From: Rhodobacteraceae bacterium NBU2976
GTDB taxonomy: Bacteria; Pseudomonadota; Alphaproteobacteria; Rhodobacterales; Rhodobacteraceae
DNA length: 64,000 nt
Direction of reading: 5' to 3'
Assembly (NCBI GenBank): GCA_023630215.1
Contig: JALPRQ010000002.1
Coordinates: forward strand, 1 to 64,000
Shown here piece by piece: positions 15,965-25,693 of this stretch; the stretch's first letter is position 1, and every line of letters starts with the position of its first letter. A model generated the notes under the pieces. It did no database searches and was not told where the DNA came from. It saw nothing but the letters and a program-made list of their open reading frames with translations. The position numbers were made by a program, and so were the translations under genes.

Positions 15965-16528
15965 CTAGCTTGCCCCCAAACAATAGCTATCGCGATAGGT
16001 CAGGATATCCGCCAGTAAATCCGCCAACGCCTGTTCGCTGTCGACAAATGGCATCACATATCCAACGGTTTTGCCCCATGAGCTTTCTATCAGGACCTCG
16101 CGGTCGCCGTTTTCGTCGCGAGTATTTCCGTAAATAATCTGCTGAAAACTTTGACCGTCCGCGTGGATAAGGAAGAAACTTGACGCATACCATGTCCCGT
16201 TTTCTTCAGATGGTGTCGCGAAATAATCATAAGGTGTACCGTTAAGAGTCGGTTCAACATCAATCGACGCAACGTCGCCGATTATCGTCGCATCCAGTTC
16301 CCATGCGCCCGCGTCAGAGGGCGTGTGAATCTCCATGATGAAATCACAGCCGTCCAAACGGATATAAGTCTGATATGGGGATCGGAGCGCGGTTCCCACG
16401 AACGCTTCCCCCATATCCGGCACAAAGGAACGGTGATAGATGTCGTCGGCCATCTGTTGTTGGTCGGTATGTGTGTCCGCACAGATGGTCGTGCCACAGA
16501 CAAGGAATAGAGGGAGGAGCCTCTTCAT
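15965..16528 (-). CDS. Exported protein of unknown function, second of a coupled pair
   Basis: A 187-residue protein. GAGG precedes the ATG at 16528, which overlaps the stop of the upstream gene (TGATG). Signal peptide KRLLPLFLVCGTTICA at residues 1-17. The mature part has one inner Cys (RLDGCDFIMEIHT) and one near the end (YRDSYCLG), spaced as in the neighbour 16528-17121, and a similar closing pattern (helix with VDSEQALADLLADILTYRDSYC). The two look like diverged paralogues. Domain and role unknown; location periplasmic or outer-membrane associated. Confidence 0.7.
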   Translation of the reverse strand: MKRLLPLFLVCGTTICADTHTDQQQMADDIYHRSFVPDMGEAFVGTALRSPYQTYIRLDGCDFIMEIHTPSDAGAWELDATIIGDVASIDVEPTLNGTPYDYFATPSEENGTWYASSFFLIHADGQSFQQIIYGNTRDENGDREVLIESSWGKTVGYVMPFVDSEQALADLLADILTYRDSYCLGAS

Positions 16529-17121
16529 CAGCTTACCTCTTGGCAAAAGCGTTCTTGGTATTCGGTGATTGCATTGGTCAGTTCGACAAGTTGGGTTTCG
16601 TCAGTTGGGTTTATCACCGGAAACTTGGCAAAGAAGTGCGCAACCTCGACCATGGGGACGTCACGGAGCGATACAGAGGGGTTTTTCTGCATAAAGGTTT
16701 GATCCTTCATCGTTAGGATCACATCGCCAAAGTCTTTTCGCATTAGAGTGATCGAAGCTGATGTCCATGGACCAATGACCGGGTCATTAAGGGTTTCGTA
16801 TTTGTACAACAGGTTGGTGTCGTAATCCGGGCCAAGTTCATGGTCCCGCAGATCAAGATACGCCTCGAATTGCAAAAATGGCGGGCCATCAGCGGGTGTA
16901 GATTTGACCGAAAGATGCGCGATGCAATCCTGAACCTCAATCACCCCCTGCCGTGAGCCAAGCTCGTATTCTATCAGTGTCATGGCCATGTCGATAGTTT
17001 GCAGACTCTGGCCGGAAGACAGCGATAGAATTTTTTGTTCCAAATCTTCACGGCTCAACATGTCCTGAGCCGGTGCGATGTTCGCTAAGATAACCAATGC
17101 TGATGATAAAAGCAGTCGCAT
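16528..17121 (-). CDS. Exported protein of unknown function, first of a coupled pair
   Basis: A 197-residue protein with a signal peptide (RLLLSSALVILANIAPAQ, cut near residue 19). It contains one Cys in QDCIAHLSV and one near the end in YQERFCQEV, probably a disulfide. The C-terminal helix (LVELTNAITEYQERFC) parallels the end of the next gene, so the pair seems to arise from a duplication. I do not recognise the family. It shares a short divergent upstream region with nudC. Confidence 0.7.
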   Translation of the reverse strand: MRLLLSSALVILANIAPAQDMLSREDLEQKILSLSSGQSLQTIDMAMTLIEYELGSRQGVIEVQDCIAHLSVKSTPADGPPFLQFEAYLDLRDHELGPDYDTNLLYKYETLNDPVIGPWTSASITLMRKDFGDVILTMKDQTFMQKNPSVSLRDVPMVEVAHFFAKFPVINPTDETQLVELTNAITEYQERFCQEVS

Positions 17122-17203
17122 GAAACCTCCGCGGAAAATGGCTTTTCAAAATAGGGGAATTCATTACTGTACGTCGACTGTTCTATTCCGGAAACGCGCC
17201 GCC

Positions 17204-18157
17204 ATGCAACTTAATGAAACCGTAACTTTTGCCGGGGGCACGTTGGATCGGGCGGCGCATTTGCGGGGAGATTCGGACCGACTGCTGACTGATGCGAACG
17301 CTCGCGCGATGGTGGTTTGGCATGGAAAGGTGTTGATGGATGTGAGCGGGCCGCAATTGGCGTGGGTCACGCTTGACACTCCGTTGCTGGCCGAGGCGGT
17401 GGAGGCACCGATTTTCCTTGGTCTTCAGAAAGGTGCGCCGCGGTTTGCGTTTGACGTGTCAGCATGGGCTGCCCCGGATGCGGACGCTGACGCGATGGCG
17501 CGGTTTCTGGATGACAGTCTGAACCATCATCCTGACCTGCCCGATAGGCTGCAATTCGCGGACGTGCGGGCGGTCATGTCCGACCTGTCGCATGAAGAGG
17601 CCGGGGATTGTGCGACCGCCAAGGGAATATTTGAATGGCATCAGACCCACAAATTCTGCGCCAATTGTGGTGCGGCCTCGGTCGTTGCCCAAGCCGGGTG
17701 GCAGCGGGATTGCCCCGCTTGTGGGCGCAGCCATTTTCCACGCACAGACCCGGTTGTGATCATGCTGGTGACGCATGGCAACCGCACCTTGCTTGGCCGC
17801 GCAAGCGCGTGGCCAGAGGCGATGTATAGCTGCCTTGCAGGCTTCATGGAGCCGGGCGAAGGGATCGAAGAGGCCGTGCGCCGCGAGGTGTTCGAAGAAA
17901 CCGGCGTGCGCATCGGCAAGGTTGATTACCTTGCCAGTCAGCCTTGGCCATTTCCGTCCTCGCTCATGATCGGATGTCGGGCCGAGGCGATCAGCACCGA
18001 TATCACGTTGGACCCGGCAGAGCTGGAAGATGCAATCTGGGTCAGCAAAGAGCAGATCGCGGATGCGCTGTTGGGCAACAACCCGAATTTCAAACCGGGT
18101 CGGCGCGGGGCGATTGCCCGGTTCCTGATTGACAATTGGCTGGCCGACCGATGGTAG
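17204..18157 (+). CDS. nudC: NAD(+)/NADH diphosphatase NudC
   Basis: Hydrolyses NADH/NAD+ to NMN(H) and AMP, and in E. coli removes NAD caps from RNA. The 317-residue protein starts at the ATG at 17204; longer frames have no support. It has an N-terminal domain, a zinc ribbon with Cys152, Cys155, Cys170 and Cys173 (FCANCG and DCPACGRSHFPRTDP), a Nudix box at residues 213-235 (GFMEPGEGIEEAVRREVFEETGV) and the NudC-specific SQPWPFP at residues 245-251. The TAG stop overlaps the start of the DMSP-lyase-like gene (ATGGTAG), so the two are coupled. Confidence 0.95.
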   Translation: MQLNETVTFAGGTLDRAAHLRGDSDRLLTDANARAMVVWHGKVLMDVSGPQLAWVTLDTPLLAEAVEAPIFLGLQKGAPRFAFDVSAWAAPDADADAMARFLDDSLNHHPDLPDRLQFADVRAVMSDLSHEEAGDCATAKGIFEWHQTHKFCANCGAASVVAQAGWQRDCPACGRSHFPRTDPVVIMLVTHGNRTLLGRASAWPEAMYSCLAGFMEPGEGIEEAVRREVFEETGVRIGKVDYLASQPWPFPSSLMIGCRAEAISTDITLDPAELEDAIWVSKEQIADALLGNNPNFKPGRRGAIARFLIDNWLADRW

Positions 18158-18729
18158 CGCCGTTCGAACGCCTGATGGAAGAAACCGCCCGTCTGTTCGA
18201 TGCCGAAGAACGCGGCGAGGGGCCGGTCTGTGCCGACGCGTTTCGACAGGTTCCGACGCCTCAGCATCGCCAGCCCCCTCGTTCCGTCATCCAATCGGCA
18301 CTGGAAACATCATACCACCCCGCCGCCATTGCGCTATATCAGGCCGGCGACTGGGTGCCATGGGAGCTGAACAGCACATCGATCTTTGGCGCAACGGATG
18401 ACGCCGAAGACGTCTACTTTGTTGCCCGCATCATCGGACCTGGGTGTCTGATGGATAGCGATACGATTCTTGCCGGATATTTCTTACAATTGCCGGGCAT
18501 CTATTACCCCTTGCACCACCACGAAGCCGCAGAAACTTATGTCGTCATCGGGGGCGAGGCGGATTGGACATCGGATATGGATATATTTCGGTTTGGGCCC
18601 GGAACAATGATTCATCATCCGCCCTATATGCCGCATGCGATGCGCACTTTTGACCAACCTCTGATCGCCGCTTGGCGCTGGAGCGGGAATATCGACACCG
18701 ACACGTATCGCTTCCTCGAGGGATGGTAG
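18151..18729 (+). CDS. DMSP-lyase-like cupin (DddQ/DddL superfamily)
   Basis: A 192-residue protein with a single cupin barrel. Metal-site motifs are LHHHEAAETY (residues 121-130: His, His, Glu and Tyr at DddQ-like spacing) and HHPPYMPHAM (155-164), with AGYFLQLPGIYYP just before. This is the dimethylsulfoniopropionate lyase cupin pattern, enzymes that split DMSP to dimethyl sulfide and acrylate in marine Rhodobacterales. The usual acrylate-handling genes are not adjacent, so activity on DMSP is inferred from the family. The ATG at 18151 overlaps the nudC stop. Confidence 0.72.
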   Translation: MVAPFERLMEETARLFDAEERGEGPVCADAFRQVPTPQHRQPPRSVIQSALETSYHPAAIALYQAGDWVPWELNSTSIFGATDDAEDVYFVARIIGPGCLMDSDTILAGYFLQLPGIYYPLHHHEAAETYVVIGGEADWTSDMDIFRFGPGTMIHHPPYMPHAMRTFDQPLIAAWRWSGNIDTDTYRFLEGW

Positions 18730-18789
18730 AAGCGTTGTATTCCCACCCTACCCCTTTTAAAAATATTGAAAATCTGTGCAGGAATCACA

Positions 18790-19257
18790 ATGCAATTCAA
18801 ACATAGTCAGCTCATTAACGCCCCGGCCGAATATGTTTTTCAACGCATTACCAATTTCGAGGCGTTTGAATCCTACTCGGGCACCAAGGGGTTCAGCTTC
18901 CAGCGCCGGGACAACAAATCGGTGCGGATCGGCACCCAGTGGAATATCAGTTTTGTGCTTCGCGGGCGCACGCGTCGGTTTCGCGCAGCACTTAGCGAGC
19001 TGATTCCGCCTCGCACGGTTTCCTATTCCTCGACCAGTCCGAAATATTCCGCGGCGATGTCGCTGACCGTGACCCCCGTTTCCCCGCGATCCAGCACGCT
19101 TGACATGCTGTTGGTGGCGCAACCGCGCAGTTTCTCTGCGACGTTGGTGTTCAATTCGTTTCGCCTGGGCCGGCGACGGGTGAACAAACGCATTTCGAAA
19201 TATATGCAGGATGTGGCGGACAGGTTGGCGGCGGATTACGCGGCCCCAACCGACTAG
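18790..19257 (+). CDS. SRPBCC/START-like polyketide-cyclase-fold protein
   Basis: A 155-residue protein of the SRPBCC type: it starts with HSQLINAPAEYVFQRITNFEAFESY, the usual opening helix and strand, then beta strands (VRIGTQWNISFVLRGRTRRFRAAL) and a long C-terminal helix (VNKRISKYMQDVADRLAADY). These proteins bind hydrophobic ligands; no catalytic residue can be named. AGGA stands about 8 bases before the ATG at 18790, favoured over an earlier start at 18766. The downstream gene is a lipoprotein. Confidence 0.78.
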   Translation: MQFKHSQLINAPAEYVFQRITNFEAFESYSGTKGFSFQRRDNKSVRIGTQWNISFVLRGRTRRFRAALSELIPPRTVSYSSTSPKYSAAMSLTVTPVSPRSSTLDMLLVAQPRSFSATLVFNSFRLGRRRVNKRISKYMQDVADRLAADYAAPTD

Positions 19258-19345
19258 CCCTTTCATCTGCTAGACAGACTGACGCGGTCTGATAGGGTTA
19301 GGGATGGGGCAAGATATCCTTGCTGCAACCATTTGGGGCCCAGCT

Positions 19346-19951
19346 ATGATATTTCCCATTCTATCCACTGCTTTTCGTTGTCTCGGCGTCATGACGTTGG
19401 CGATATTGCTGGTTGGTTGTGGAGGCGGGATGGACGCGCTGTCCTATTCCCAGCTTGAATCCCGTTATGAACGGTTGATCGAAAGCACCGGGGGCTTGGA
19501 ACGCACCGATGGCTCCACGTCCATTCCCGGCGGCGTGAACACCTATTCCGGTTATGCGTATTTCTTTGTCAGGCTCCCCTCTGGTCGCGACGAGGAATTC
19601 ATGGCGAAGATAGATGTTGTGATTGATTTCACCCCCGATGTGCGGGATCGCGTTGTGATTAGCAATATCGTTGGACGAAACGTCGGCAATGTGATCGGCA
19701 CGGTGCAAAGCGACAATGGGATAACATTCTCGCTATTGACTCCGGGATTTACCAACTTGCGGTTTAATGCCGCAAATCTGGCGGGCGAATTAAACAATCC
19801 CGAATTCAGCGGAGTGTTTTGGGGACAGGCATTTGGTGAATTCTACGGGGCAACGCCCAAACTGATCGACGGATATTTCCCGTCGACGCGTCTGACAATT
19901 GACGGGGTGGATACCGTCGTCGTTGGTAAATTCCGGGTCATCAGCGACTAG
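19346..19951 (+). CDS. Putative lipoprotein of unknown function
   Basis: About 201 residues from the ATG at 19346; an earlier start at 19304 is also open. The N-terminus has a hydrophobic segment ending in the lipobox LVGC followed by GGG, so the mature protein would be lipid-anchored at Cys. The mature part is beta-rich with repeated Gly-Asn motifs (VVISNIVGRNVGNVIG, NAANLAGELNNPEFSG, VFWGQAFGEFYGATP), resembling the transferrin-binding-protein-like (TbpB-type barrel) lipoproteins of Rhodobacterales. That assignment is tentative. Its stop is three bases from the end of convergent pheA. Confidence 0.65.
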   Translation: MIFPILSTAFRCLGVMTLAILLVGCGGGMDALSYSQLESRYERLIESTGGLERTDGSTSIPGGVNTYSGYAYFFVRLPSGRDEEFMAKIDVVIDFTPDVRDRVVISNIVGRNVGNVIGTVQSDNGITFSLLTPGFTNLRFNAANLAGELNNPEFSGVFWGQAFGEFYGATPKLIDGYFPSTRLTIDGVDTVVVGKFRVISD

Positions 19952-19954
19952 CCC

Positions 19955-20797
19955 CTACCCCACTGATTTGCGAAAAGCCGCTTTGGGGTAAACGCCCAAA
20001 ATATCGAGGTTGTTGGTGAAATAGGCCAATTCCTCCAGCGCGCGCTTGACGGGCGGATCCTCGGGGTGGCCGTCAATGTCAGCATAGAACTGGGTCGCGG
20101 TGAAGGACCCGTCGATCATATAGCTTTCCAGCTTGGTCATGTTCACGCCATTCGTCGCAAATCCTCCCATCGCCTTGTAAAGGGCGGCGGGGATATTGCG
20201 GACCTGAAACACGAAAGTGGTCATGATATCTTTGCTGCCCGCGGGTGGGCTTACCGCGTCCGGAGACATCACCAGAAATCGTGTCGTGTTATTTTGCTGA
20301 TCCTCGATATGCGCGGCGAGGGTTTCAAGATGGTAAATCTCGCCCGCCAACGGTGACGCCAATGCCGCCATCGCCGGATCACCCATTTCAGCGACCTTTT
20401 GCGCAGAGCCCGCAGTATCCACGCCCGTAATCGGAGCAATCCCATGTTTTTTCAGAAACGACCGGCATTGGCCCAAAAGGACCGTGTGGCTCATCGCTTT
20501 CTTCACATCCGAGATCGCCGCACCCGGAACACCCAGCAGATTGATATGCACACGTACGAAATGTTCACCGATGATATGAAGGCCTGTGTCAGGCAGCAGA
20601 TGATGGATATCGGCAACCCGGCCATAGGTGGAATTTTCCACCGGCAGCATCGCAAGCGACGCGCGCCCTTCCTTTACCGCGGCGACCGCGCTTTCAAAGC
20701 TGGGACATGGCATGGCCTCCATATCTGGAAACATCTCGGTGCATGCCTGATGGGAATAGGCACCGGGTTCGCCCTGAAAGGATATGATTTTCGCCAT
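19955..20797 (-). CDS. pheA: Prephenate dehydratase
   Basis: Converts prephenate to phenylpyruvate in phenylalanine synthesis. A 280-residue monofunctional enzyme without a chorismate-mutase domain. The catalytic part starts IISFQGEPGAYSHQACTEMFP and includes PVENSTYGRVADIHHLL and the catalytic NNTTRFLVMS (Thr-Arg-Phe, near residue 175). A regulatory ACT domain follows (about residues 195-275: VFQVRNIPAALYKAMGGFATNGVNMTKLES). The ATG at 20797 fits the family start; the frame extends 19 codons upstream without a ribosome-binding site. Divergent from the cytochrome c gene. Confidence 0.95.
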   Translation of the reverse strand: MAKIISFQGEPGAYSHQACTEMFPDMEAMPCPSFESAVAAVKEGRASLAMLPVENSTYGRVADIHHLLPDTGLHIIGEHFVRVHINLLGVPGAAISDVKKAMSHTVLLGQCRSFLKKHGIAPITGVDTAGSAQKVAEMGDPAMAALASPLAGEIYHLETLAAHIEDQQNNTTRFLVMSPDAVSPPAGSKDIMTTFVFQVRNIPAALYKAMGGFATNGVNMTKLESYMIDGSFTATQFYADIDGHPEDPPVKRALEELAYFTNNLDILGVYPKAAFRKSVG

Positions 20798-20913
20798 GAT
20801 AAAATTTCTCTTAGTCGGTCGTTTGGTCGCGCCTTCTACACCTTGCAAAGCCATAGGGGAAGCGGTTAGAAGGCTTCAACGAAATTCTGTCGAGATATAA
20901 GGTAACAGCACCC

Positions 20914-21417
20914 ATGGATACGATGACAGCAACAAAGGTGGTTGGCGGGCTTTGCAGCACCTTTCTGGTTTTCCTTTTGGTGAAGTGGGGAGGCGAGATC
21001 ATTTTCCACGGCGGCGGTCATGAAGATATGGAACCTGCCTATGTGCTGGAAGTGGCCGACTCGGGCAATACAGGCCCGGTCGAAGAGGGGCCAAGCTTCG
21101 ATGAACTGATGGCACTTGCGGATGTCGGCAAAGGCGAACGCGTCTTTGCTAAGTGCAAAGCCTGTCACAAGGTTGGCGAAGGGGAAAATGGCACGGGTCC
21201 GACGCTTTATCAGATTTTTGACCGCGACAAAGGCTCGGTTGATGGTTTCAACTATTCTGGCGCGATGGCATCAGCCGAGGGTAATTGGACAGCTGAAAAT
21301 CTGAATGGCTTCCTGACCAAACCTTCGGATTATTTGCCGGGCACCACCATGGGATTTGCCGGACTGCCAAAAGCCGAAGATCGTGCAAACCTGATTGCCT
21401 ATCTGCAAACGCTCTGA
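20914..21417 (+). CDS. Membrane-anchored c-type cytochrome (CycM/c552-like)
   Basis: A 167-residue class I cytochrome c. An uncleaved N-terminal helix (residues 6-24, ATKVVGGLCSTFLVFLLV) anchors it, followed by an acidic linker, the haem motif CKACH at residues 81-85 and the Met ligand in GTTMGFAG (Met146). This is the layout of CycM, which carries electrons between the bc1 complex and cytochrome oxidase in Rhodobacter and Bradyrhizobium relatives. It therefore acts on the periplasmic face of the inner membrane. A good terminator follows. Confidence 0.92.
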   Translation: MDTMTATKVVGGLCSTFLVFLLVKWGGEIIFHGGGHEDMEPAYVLEVADSGNTGPVEEGPSFDELMALADVGKGERVFAKCKACHKVGEGENGTGPTLYQIFDRDKGSVDGFNYSGAMASAEGNWTAENLNGFLTKPSDYLPGTTMGFAGLPKAEDRANLIAYLQTL

Positions 21418-21440
21418 TCTGTCACATATGTCACCAAAAA

Positions 21441-21463
21441 CCGCCTTTCGAGGCGGTTTTTTT
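21441..21463 (+). terminator. Rho-independent terminator after cytochrome c gene
   Basis: CCGCCT (21441-21446) and AGGCGG (21451-21456) with a stable TTCG loop, preceded by AAAAA and followed by TTTTTTT. Confidence 0.92.
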
Positions 21464-21570
21464 GTGCCTTCACGAAGCTGTAACGGATTCGCGCCTTGCG
21501 TAATGATCCACAGAGCAATTACCATCGTTTAAAACGTGCATCTGCACAGGGTTAAACGGAGGTATGCACC

Positions 21571-23475
21571 ATGGTTCAGAATGTTGGTGAAGCAAGAGTT
21601 GTGACACGAGACGAGGCAGAACAGACCGCCCCGCATTTCTGGATCAACTGGTTAGGTGTTCTGGTCGTCGGGTTCACCCTTCTGATAACCACGTTGGCAA
21701 ACGCTCAAGATACCATTCGCACCTATGCGATTTCCAAATATGGGGATATCAAATATCCGGCTGACTTTGCGCATCTGGATTACGTCAACCCGGATGCGCC
21801 GAAGGGTGGGGAATATTCCAGTTGGGCATTTGGCACGTTCGACAGTTTGCACCCTTATATCGTGACGGGAACGGCCGCAACTGGGGCATCAATTCAGTTT
21901 GAATCGCTAATGGTCGGCACGTCGGACGAGACCGACACGCTTTATGGTCTGTTGGCATCCGAGCTGGAATATCCGACCGACCATAGCTGGGTGATTTTTT
22001 ATATGCGTCCCGAAGCCCGGTTTTCCGACGGCACGCCGGTGACGGCGCATGATGTGGTTTTCTCGCACGAAATTCTAAAGGAGAAAGGGATCCCCTCGAT
22101 CCAGACGTTCTTCACCGAAACCTTCAAATCGGTCGAGGCATTGGACGATCACACGGTCAAATTCACGTTCTTTGAGCCATCGGAATCAAATGATCTTGTG
22201 ATGCAGGCGGCAACCACGACGGTGTTCTCCAAGAATTGGTGGGAGGGGCGTGATTTCGCTGAACCGCAGCTGGAAGCACCTATTGGATCAGGGGAATATA
22301 TTCTGGATTCAATGGAAGTTGGTAAAACCATCACCTATCGCCTGCGGGATGATTATTGGGGTAAGGATCTTCCGATCAATATCGGACGCAGCAATTTTGC
22401 GACCTTGCGGTTCGAATATTATGCCGACCCCACCGCCGCATTTGAAGGGTTTAAAGCGGGTGAAACCTGGTTCCGGAATGAAAATTCATCGCTGTCATGG
22501 GCGCAGGACTACACCTTTCCAGCGGTGGAAAACGGGATCGTAAAGAAGGTGGAATTGCCAGATGGCAATATCGGCTCGGCACAGGGATTCATCTTTAACC
22601 TGCGCGAAGCCCCGTTCGACGATATTCGTGTGCGCGAAGCGATCGGCTATATGTTCAACTTCGAATGGTCGAACAAGACTCTGTTTTACGGGCTTTACAC
22701 GCGTGTTGACAGTTTTTGGGAAAACTCGCCCTTGGAAGCACAGGGTATGATTCCGGATGACGAGCGCGCCATTCTGGAACCATTCGCACAATATTTCCCC
22801 GAGACATTGTTCACCGAACCGGCGGTCAGCCCACCTGTCTCTAGCGATCAGCAGGTCGACCGTGCCCTGATCAGGGCTGCCGGGGCATTGCTGGATGAAG
22901 CGGGCTGGTTGGTTGGCGAGGACGGAATGCGCCGTAACGAGGCGGGTGAAGTCTTGTCGATTGATATCCTTAACTATTCCCCTGCATGGGACCGGATCAT
23001 CAACCCCTATGTCGAGAACCTGAAACTTCTGGGGATCGACGCCACCCACACGCGCATTGATTCCACCCAATACACCGAGCGCGTCGACAATTTCGATTTC
23101 GACATGATCGTCACAACCATCGGCAATTCGCTGACACCGGGATTGGGGATGATGCAATGGTACGGATCCGAAAATGCGATGGTGCCATCACGCAACCGGG
23201 CCGGTCTGCAAAACGAGGGCATTGATCAACTTATTGATCTGGTTCTTGCGTCTGAAAATCGAGACGAACTGAACCTGCGCACACGGGCAATGGATCGGGC
23301 GCTACGCTCGCTGCACATCTGGGTGCCACAATGGTATAAAAGCGTTCACACGGTTGCCTATTACGATTTCTATCGTCACCCGGACGAGCTGCCTCGATTT
23401 GCCTTGGGTATGCCGGACTTCTGGTGGTTCGATCAGGAGGCGTTTGACGCGATGAAAGCCGCCGGGGACATTTAA
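21571..23475 (+). CDS. yejA: Peptide ABC transporter substrate-binding protein (YejA-like)
   Basis: A 634-residue periplasmic binding protein of cluster C (family 5). Landmarks are HALSKYGD-type [30 protein letters not shown] at the mature start and SFDSLHPYI-like [14 protein letters not shown], both characteristic of YejA, then DWS-type solute-binding strands to the end. Unusually, about 25 polar residues precede the signal hydrophobic core ([22 protein letters not shown], residues 26-46). GGAGG stands before the ATG at 21571. First gene of a four-gene operon for import of oligopeptides, in E. coli also of microcin C. Confidence 0.92.
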   Translation: MVQNVGEARVVTRDEAEQTAPHFWINWLGVLVVGFTLLITTLANAQDTIRTYAISKYGDIKYPADFAHLDYVNPDAPKGGEYSSWAFGTFDSLHPYIVTGTAATGASIQFESLMVGTSDETDTLYGLLASELEYPTDHSWVIFYMRPEARFSDGTPVTAHDVVFSHEILKEKGIPSIQTFFTETFKSVEALDDHTVKFTFFEPSESNDLVMQAATTTVFSKNWWEGRDFAEPQLEAPIGSGEYILDSMEVGKTITYRLRDDYWGKDLPINIGRSNFATLRFEYYADPTAAFEGFKAGETWFRNENSSLSWAQDYTFPAVENGIVKKVELPDGNIGSAQGFIFNLREAPFDDIRVREAIGYMFNFEWSNKTLFYGLYTRVDSFWENSPLEAQGMIPDDERAILEPFAQYFPETLFTEPAVSPPVSSDQQVDRALIRAAGALLDEAGWLVGEDGMRRNEAGEVLSIDILNYSPAWDRIINPYVENLKLLGIDATHTRIDSTQYTERVDNFDFDMIVTTIGNSLTPGLGMMQWYGSENAMVPSRNRAGLQNEGIDQLIDLVLASENRDELNLRTRAMDRALRSLHIWVPQWYKSVHTVAYYDFYRHPDELPRFALGMPDFWWFDQEAFDAMKAAGDI

Positions 23476-23480
23476 GCCGT

Positions 23481-24575
23481 ATGGGCGCCTATATCCTTCG
23501 CCGCCTGCTTCTCATAATCCCGACATTGTTCGGGATTATGGTGATCAACTTCTCGCTGGTGCAGTTCCTGCCCGGCGGGCCAGTTGAACAGGCATTGGCG
23601 GAGTTGGAAAATATGGGCAACCCGTTGGACCTGATCGGCGGGGATGGCGGGGACGCCGGTATAACCACACGCAACGAGGTCGATAAGGAATCCATCTATC
23701 AGGGTGCTCGGGATTTGCGCAAAGACCTGATCGAAAAGCTGAAAATCCAGTATGGGTTCGACAAACCGCCGCTGGAGCGTTTCGTCATGATGATGAAAAG
23801 CTACCTGACATTTGACTTTGGCAAAAGCCATCGGCACGCGGAAACGGTGGTGGAGTTGATCATTGATAAGCTACCCGTCTCCATCACGCTGGGACTATGG
23901 TCAACGCTTATCGCCTATCTGATCGCGATACCGTTGGGAATCAGGAAGGCGGTCAGAGACGGATCGAAGTTTGACACTTGGACCTCGGGTGTCCTGATCG
24001 CGGCTTATGCGATTCCGGGGTTCCTGTTCGCCATTATGTTGCTGGTGCTGTTTGCAGGCGGGTCCTATTGGAAAATCTTCCCGCTGCGGGGACTGACCTC
24101 GCCTAACTTTGACGAGCTGTCGCTGTTCGGACAAATTAAGGACTATTTCTGGCATATAACTTTGCCGGTCCTCGCTCAGTCTATCGGAGGTTTCACAGGC
24201 CTAACGATGCTGACAAAGAACTCGTTCCTTGACGAAATTCGTAAGCAGTATGTCATGACCGCCCGTGCAAAAGGGTTGACTGAACGCCGGGTGCTTTATG
24301 GACATGTCTTCCGGAACGCGATGCTGATCGTCATCGCCGGTTTCCCGGGCTTGTTCATTGGGATTTTCTTCGGTGGGGCTTTGTTCATCGAAACGATCTT
24401 CTCGCTCGACGGGTTGGGGCGGCTGGGCTTTGATGCCACGATCACGCGGAACTATCCGGTGATGTTCGGCACGCTTTACTTCTTCACGCTGCTGGGCCTG
24501 ATCATCAAGCTGATCTCGGACCTTACCTATATCTGGATCGACCCGCGCATTGATTTCGAAAGTCGTCAGACATGA
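23481..24575 (+). CDS. yejB: Peptide ABC transporter permease (YejB-like)
   Basis: A 364-residue inner-membrane permease starting 5 bases after yejA. It has the N-terminal TM and [32 protein letters not shown] typical of the OppB/DppB class, an extended YejB-specific periplasmic part (residues 45-110, with the [26 protein letters not shown] block) and the binding-protein-dependent transport loop ([29 protein letters not shown], the EAA motif) near residue 260. Its end overlaps yejE by four bases. Confidence 0.95.
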   Translation: MGAYILRRLLLIIPTLFGIMVINFSLVQFLPGGPVEQALAELENMGNPLDLIGGDGGDAGITTRNEVDKESIYQGARDLRKDLIEKLKIQYGFDKPPLERFVMMMKSYLTFDFGKSHRHAETVVELIIDKLPVSITLGLWSTLIAYLIAIPLGIRKAVRDGSKFDTWTSGVLIAAYAIPGFLFAIMLLVLFAGGSYWKIFPLRGLTSPNFDELSLFGQIKDYFWHITLPVLAQSIGGFTGLTMLTKNSFLDEIRKQYVMTARAKGLTERRVLYGHVFRNAMLIVIAGFPGLFIGIFFGGALFIETIFSLDGLGRLGFDATITRNYPVMFGTLYFFTLLGLIIKLISDLTYIWIDPRIDFESRQT

Positions 24576-25693
24576 AGCTGACGACCCTACAACGTCGCCG
24601 TCTGGCGAATTTCCGTGCCAACCGCCGCGCTTATTGGAGCCTGTGGATTTTCGGCGTCCTATTCGTGTTTTCGCTGTTTGCCGAGCTGATCGCCAACGAC
24701 AAACCGCTGATCGTGTCCTATCAGGGGGAATGGCGGTATCCGCTACTCGACTTCTATTCCGAGTTTGACTTTGGCGGCGACTTTCGCACCGCTGCTGATT
24801 ATAAAAACCCCGAACTGCAATGCCTGATCGTGACTGGGGGTATGGCGGATGCCTGCTTCGTTGGGCCGGATGGTGCCCGCGAGGTGATTGCCGACGCGGA
24901 TGATGGCTTTGTTGCCGGAGAACCCATCAACAAAGGCTGGTTGATGTGGCCGCTGATCCGCTACAAGTTCAATACGGTCGATACCTATAACGTAGATACC
25001 GCACCCAGCCCGCCGGATAGCGAGCATTGGCTAGGCACGGACGATCAGGCGCGCGATGTGCTTTCACGGATTATCTACGGTTTCCGCATCTCTGTTATTT
25101 TTGCGATTACAGTGACGTTTATCTCGACAGCGCTTGGCATTATGGCGGGCGCCGCACAAGGGTTTTATGGCGGGTTGTTCGACCTGTTATTCCAGCGGTT
25201 TACCGAAATCTGGGGTTCGTTGCCGAGCCTCTATATCATTATCATCCTGTCCGCGATATTCACGATGAATTTCTGGTTGCTGACACTGATCATCGTGGCG
25301 TTCGGGTGGAACTCGCTGGACGGTATCGTGCGCGCAGAATTCCTGCGGGCCCGCAATTTCGAATATGTCCGCGCCGCCCGCGCACTGGGCGTCAAGGACC
25401 GCGTGATCATGTTCCGTCACGTGTTGCCCAACGCGATGGTCGCCACCGTCACCATGCTGCCCTTTCTGGTGACAGGCGCGATTGGCACATTGGCGGGATT
25501 GGATTTTCTGGGCTTCGGATTGCCGGACAGCTACCCCTCGCTGGGTGAACTGACCTTGCAGGCGAAGCGGAACCTGAACTCGCCATGGCTGGCCTTTACC
25601 GCCTTTTTCACCTTTACGATCATGCTGTCGCTGTTGGTGTTCATCTTCGAAGGGGTGCGCGACGCGTTTGATCCGCGCAAGGTATTCAAATGA
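24572..25693 (+). CDS. yejE: Peptide ABC transporter permease (YejE-like)
   Basis: A 373-residue permease. It begins with the YejE cytoplasmic start ([19 protein letters not shown]), then TM1 and a long periplasmic insert, with the [24 protein letters not shown] block near residue 150 and the EAA loop ([36 protein letters not shown]) near residue 255. It forms the channel heterodimer with YejB. The stop overlaps the start of yejF (ATGA), so the operon is tightly packed. Confidence 0.95.
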   Translation: MKLTTLQRRRLANFRANRRAYWSLWIFGVLFVFSLFAELIANDKPLIVSYQGEWRYPLLDFYSEFDFGGDFRTAADYKNPELQCLIVTGGMADACFVGPDGAREVIADADDGFVAGEPINKGWLMWPLIRYKFNTVDTYNVDTAPSPPDSEHWLGTDDQARDVLSRIIYGFRISVIFAITVTFISTALGIMAGAAQGFYGGLFDLLFQRFTEIWGSLPSLYIIIILSAIFTMNFWLLTLIIVAFGWNSLDGIVRAEFLRARNFEYVRAARALGVKDRVIMFRHVLPNAMVATVTMLPFLVTGAIGTLAGLDFLGFGLPDSYPSLGELTLQAKRNLNSPWLAFTAFFTFTIMLSLLVFIFEGVRDAFDPRKVFK

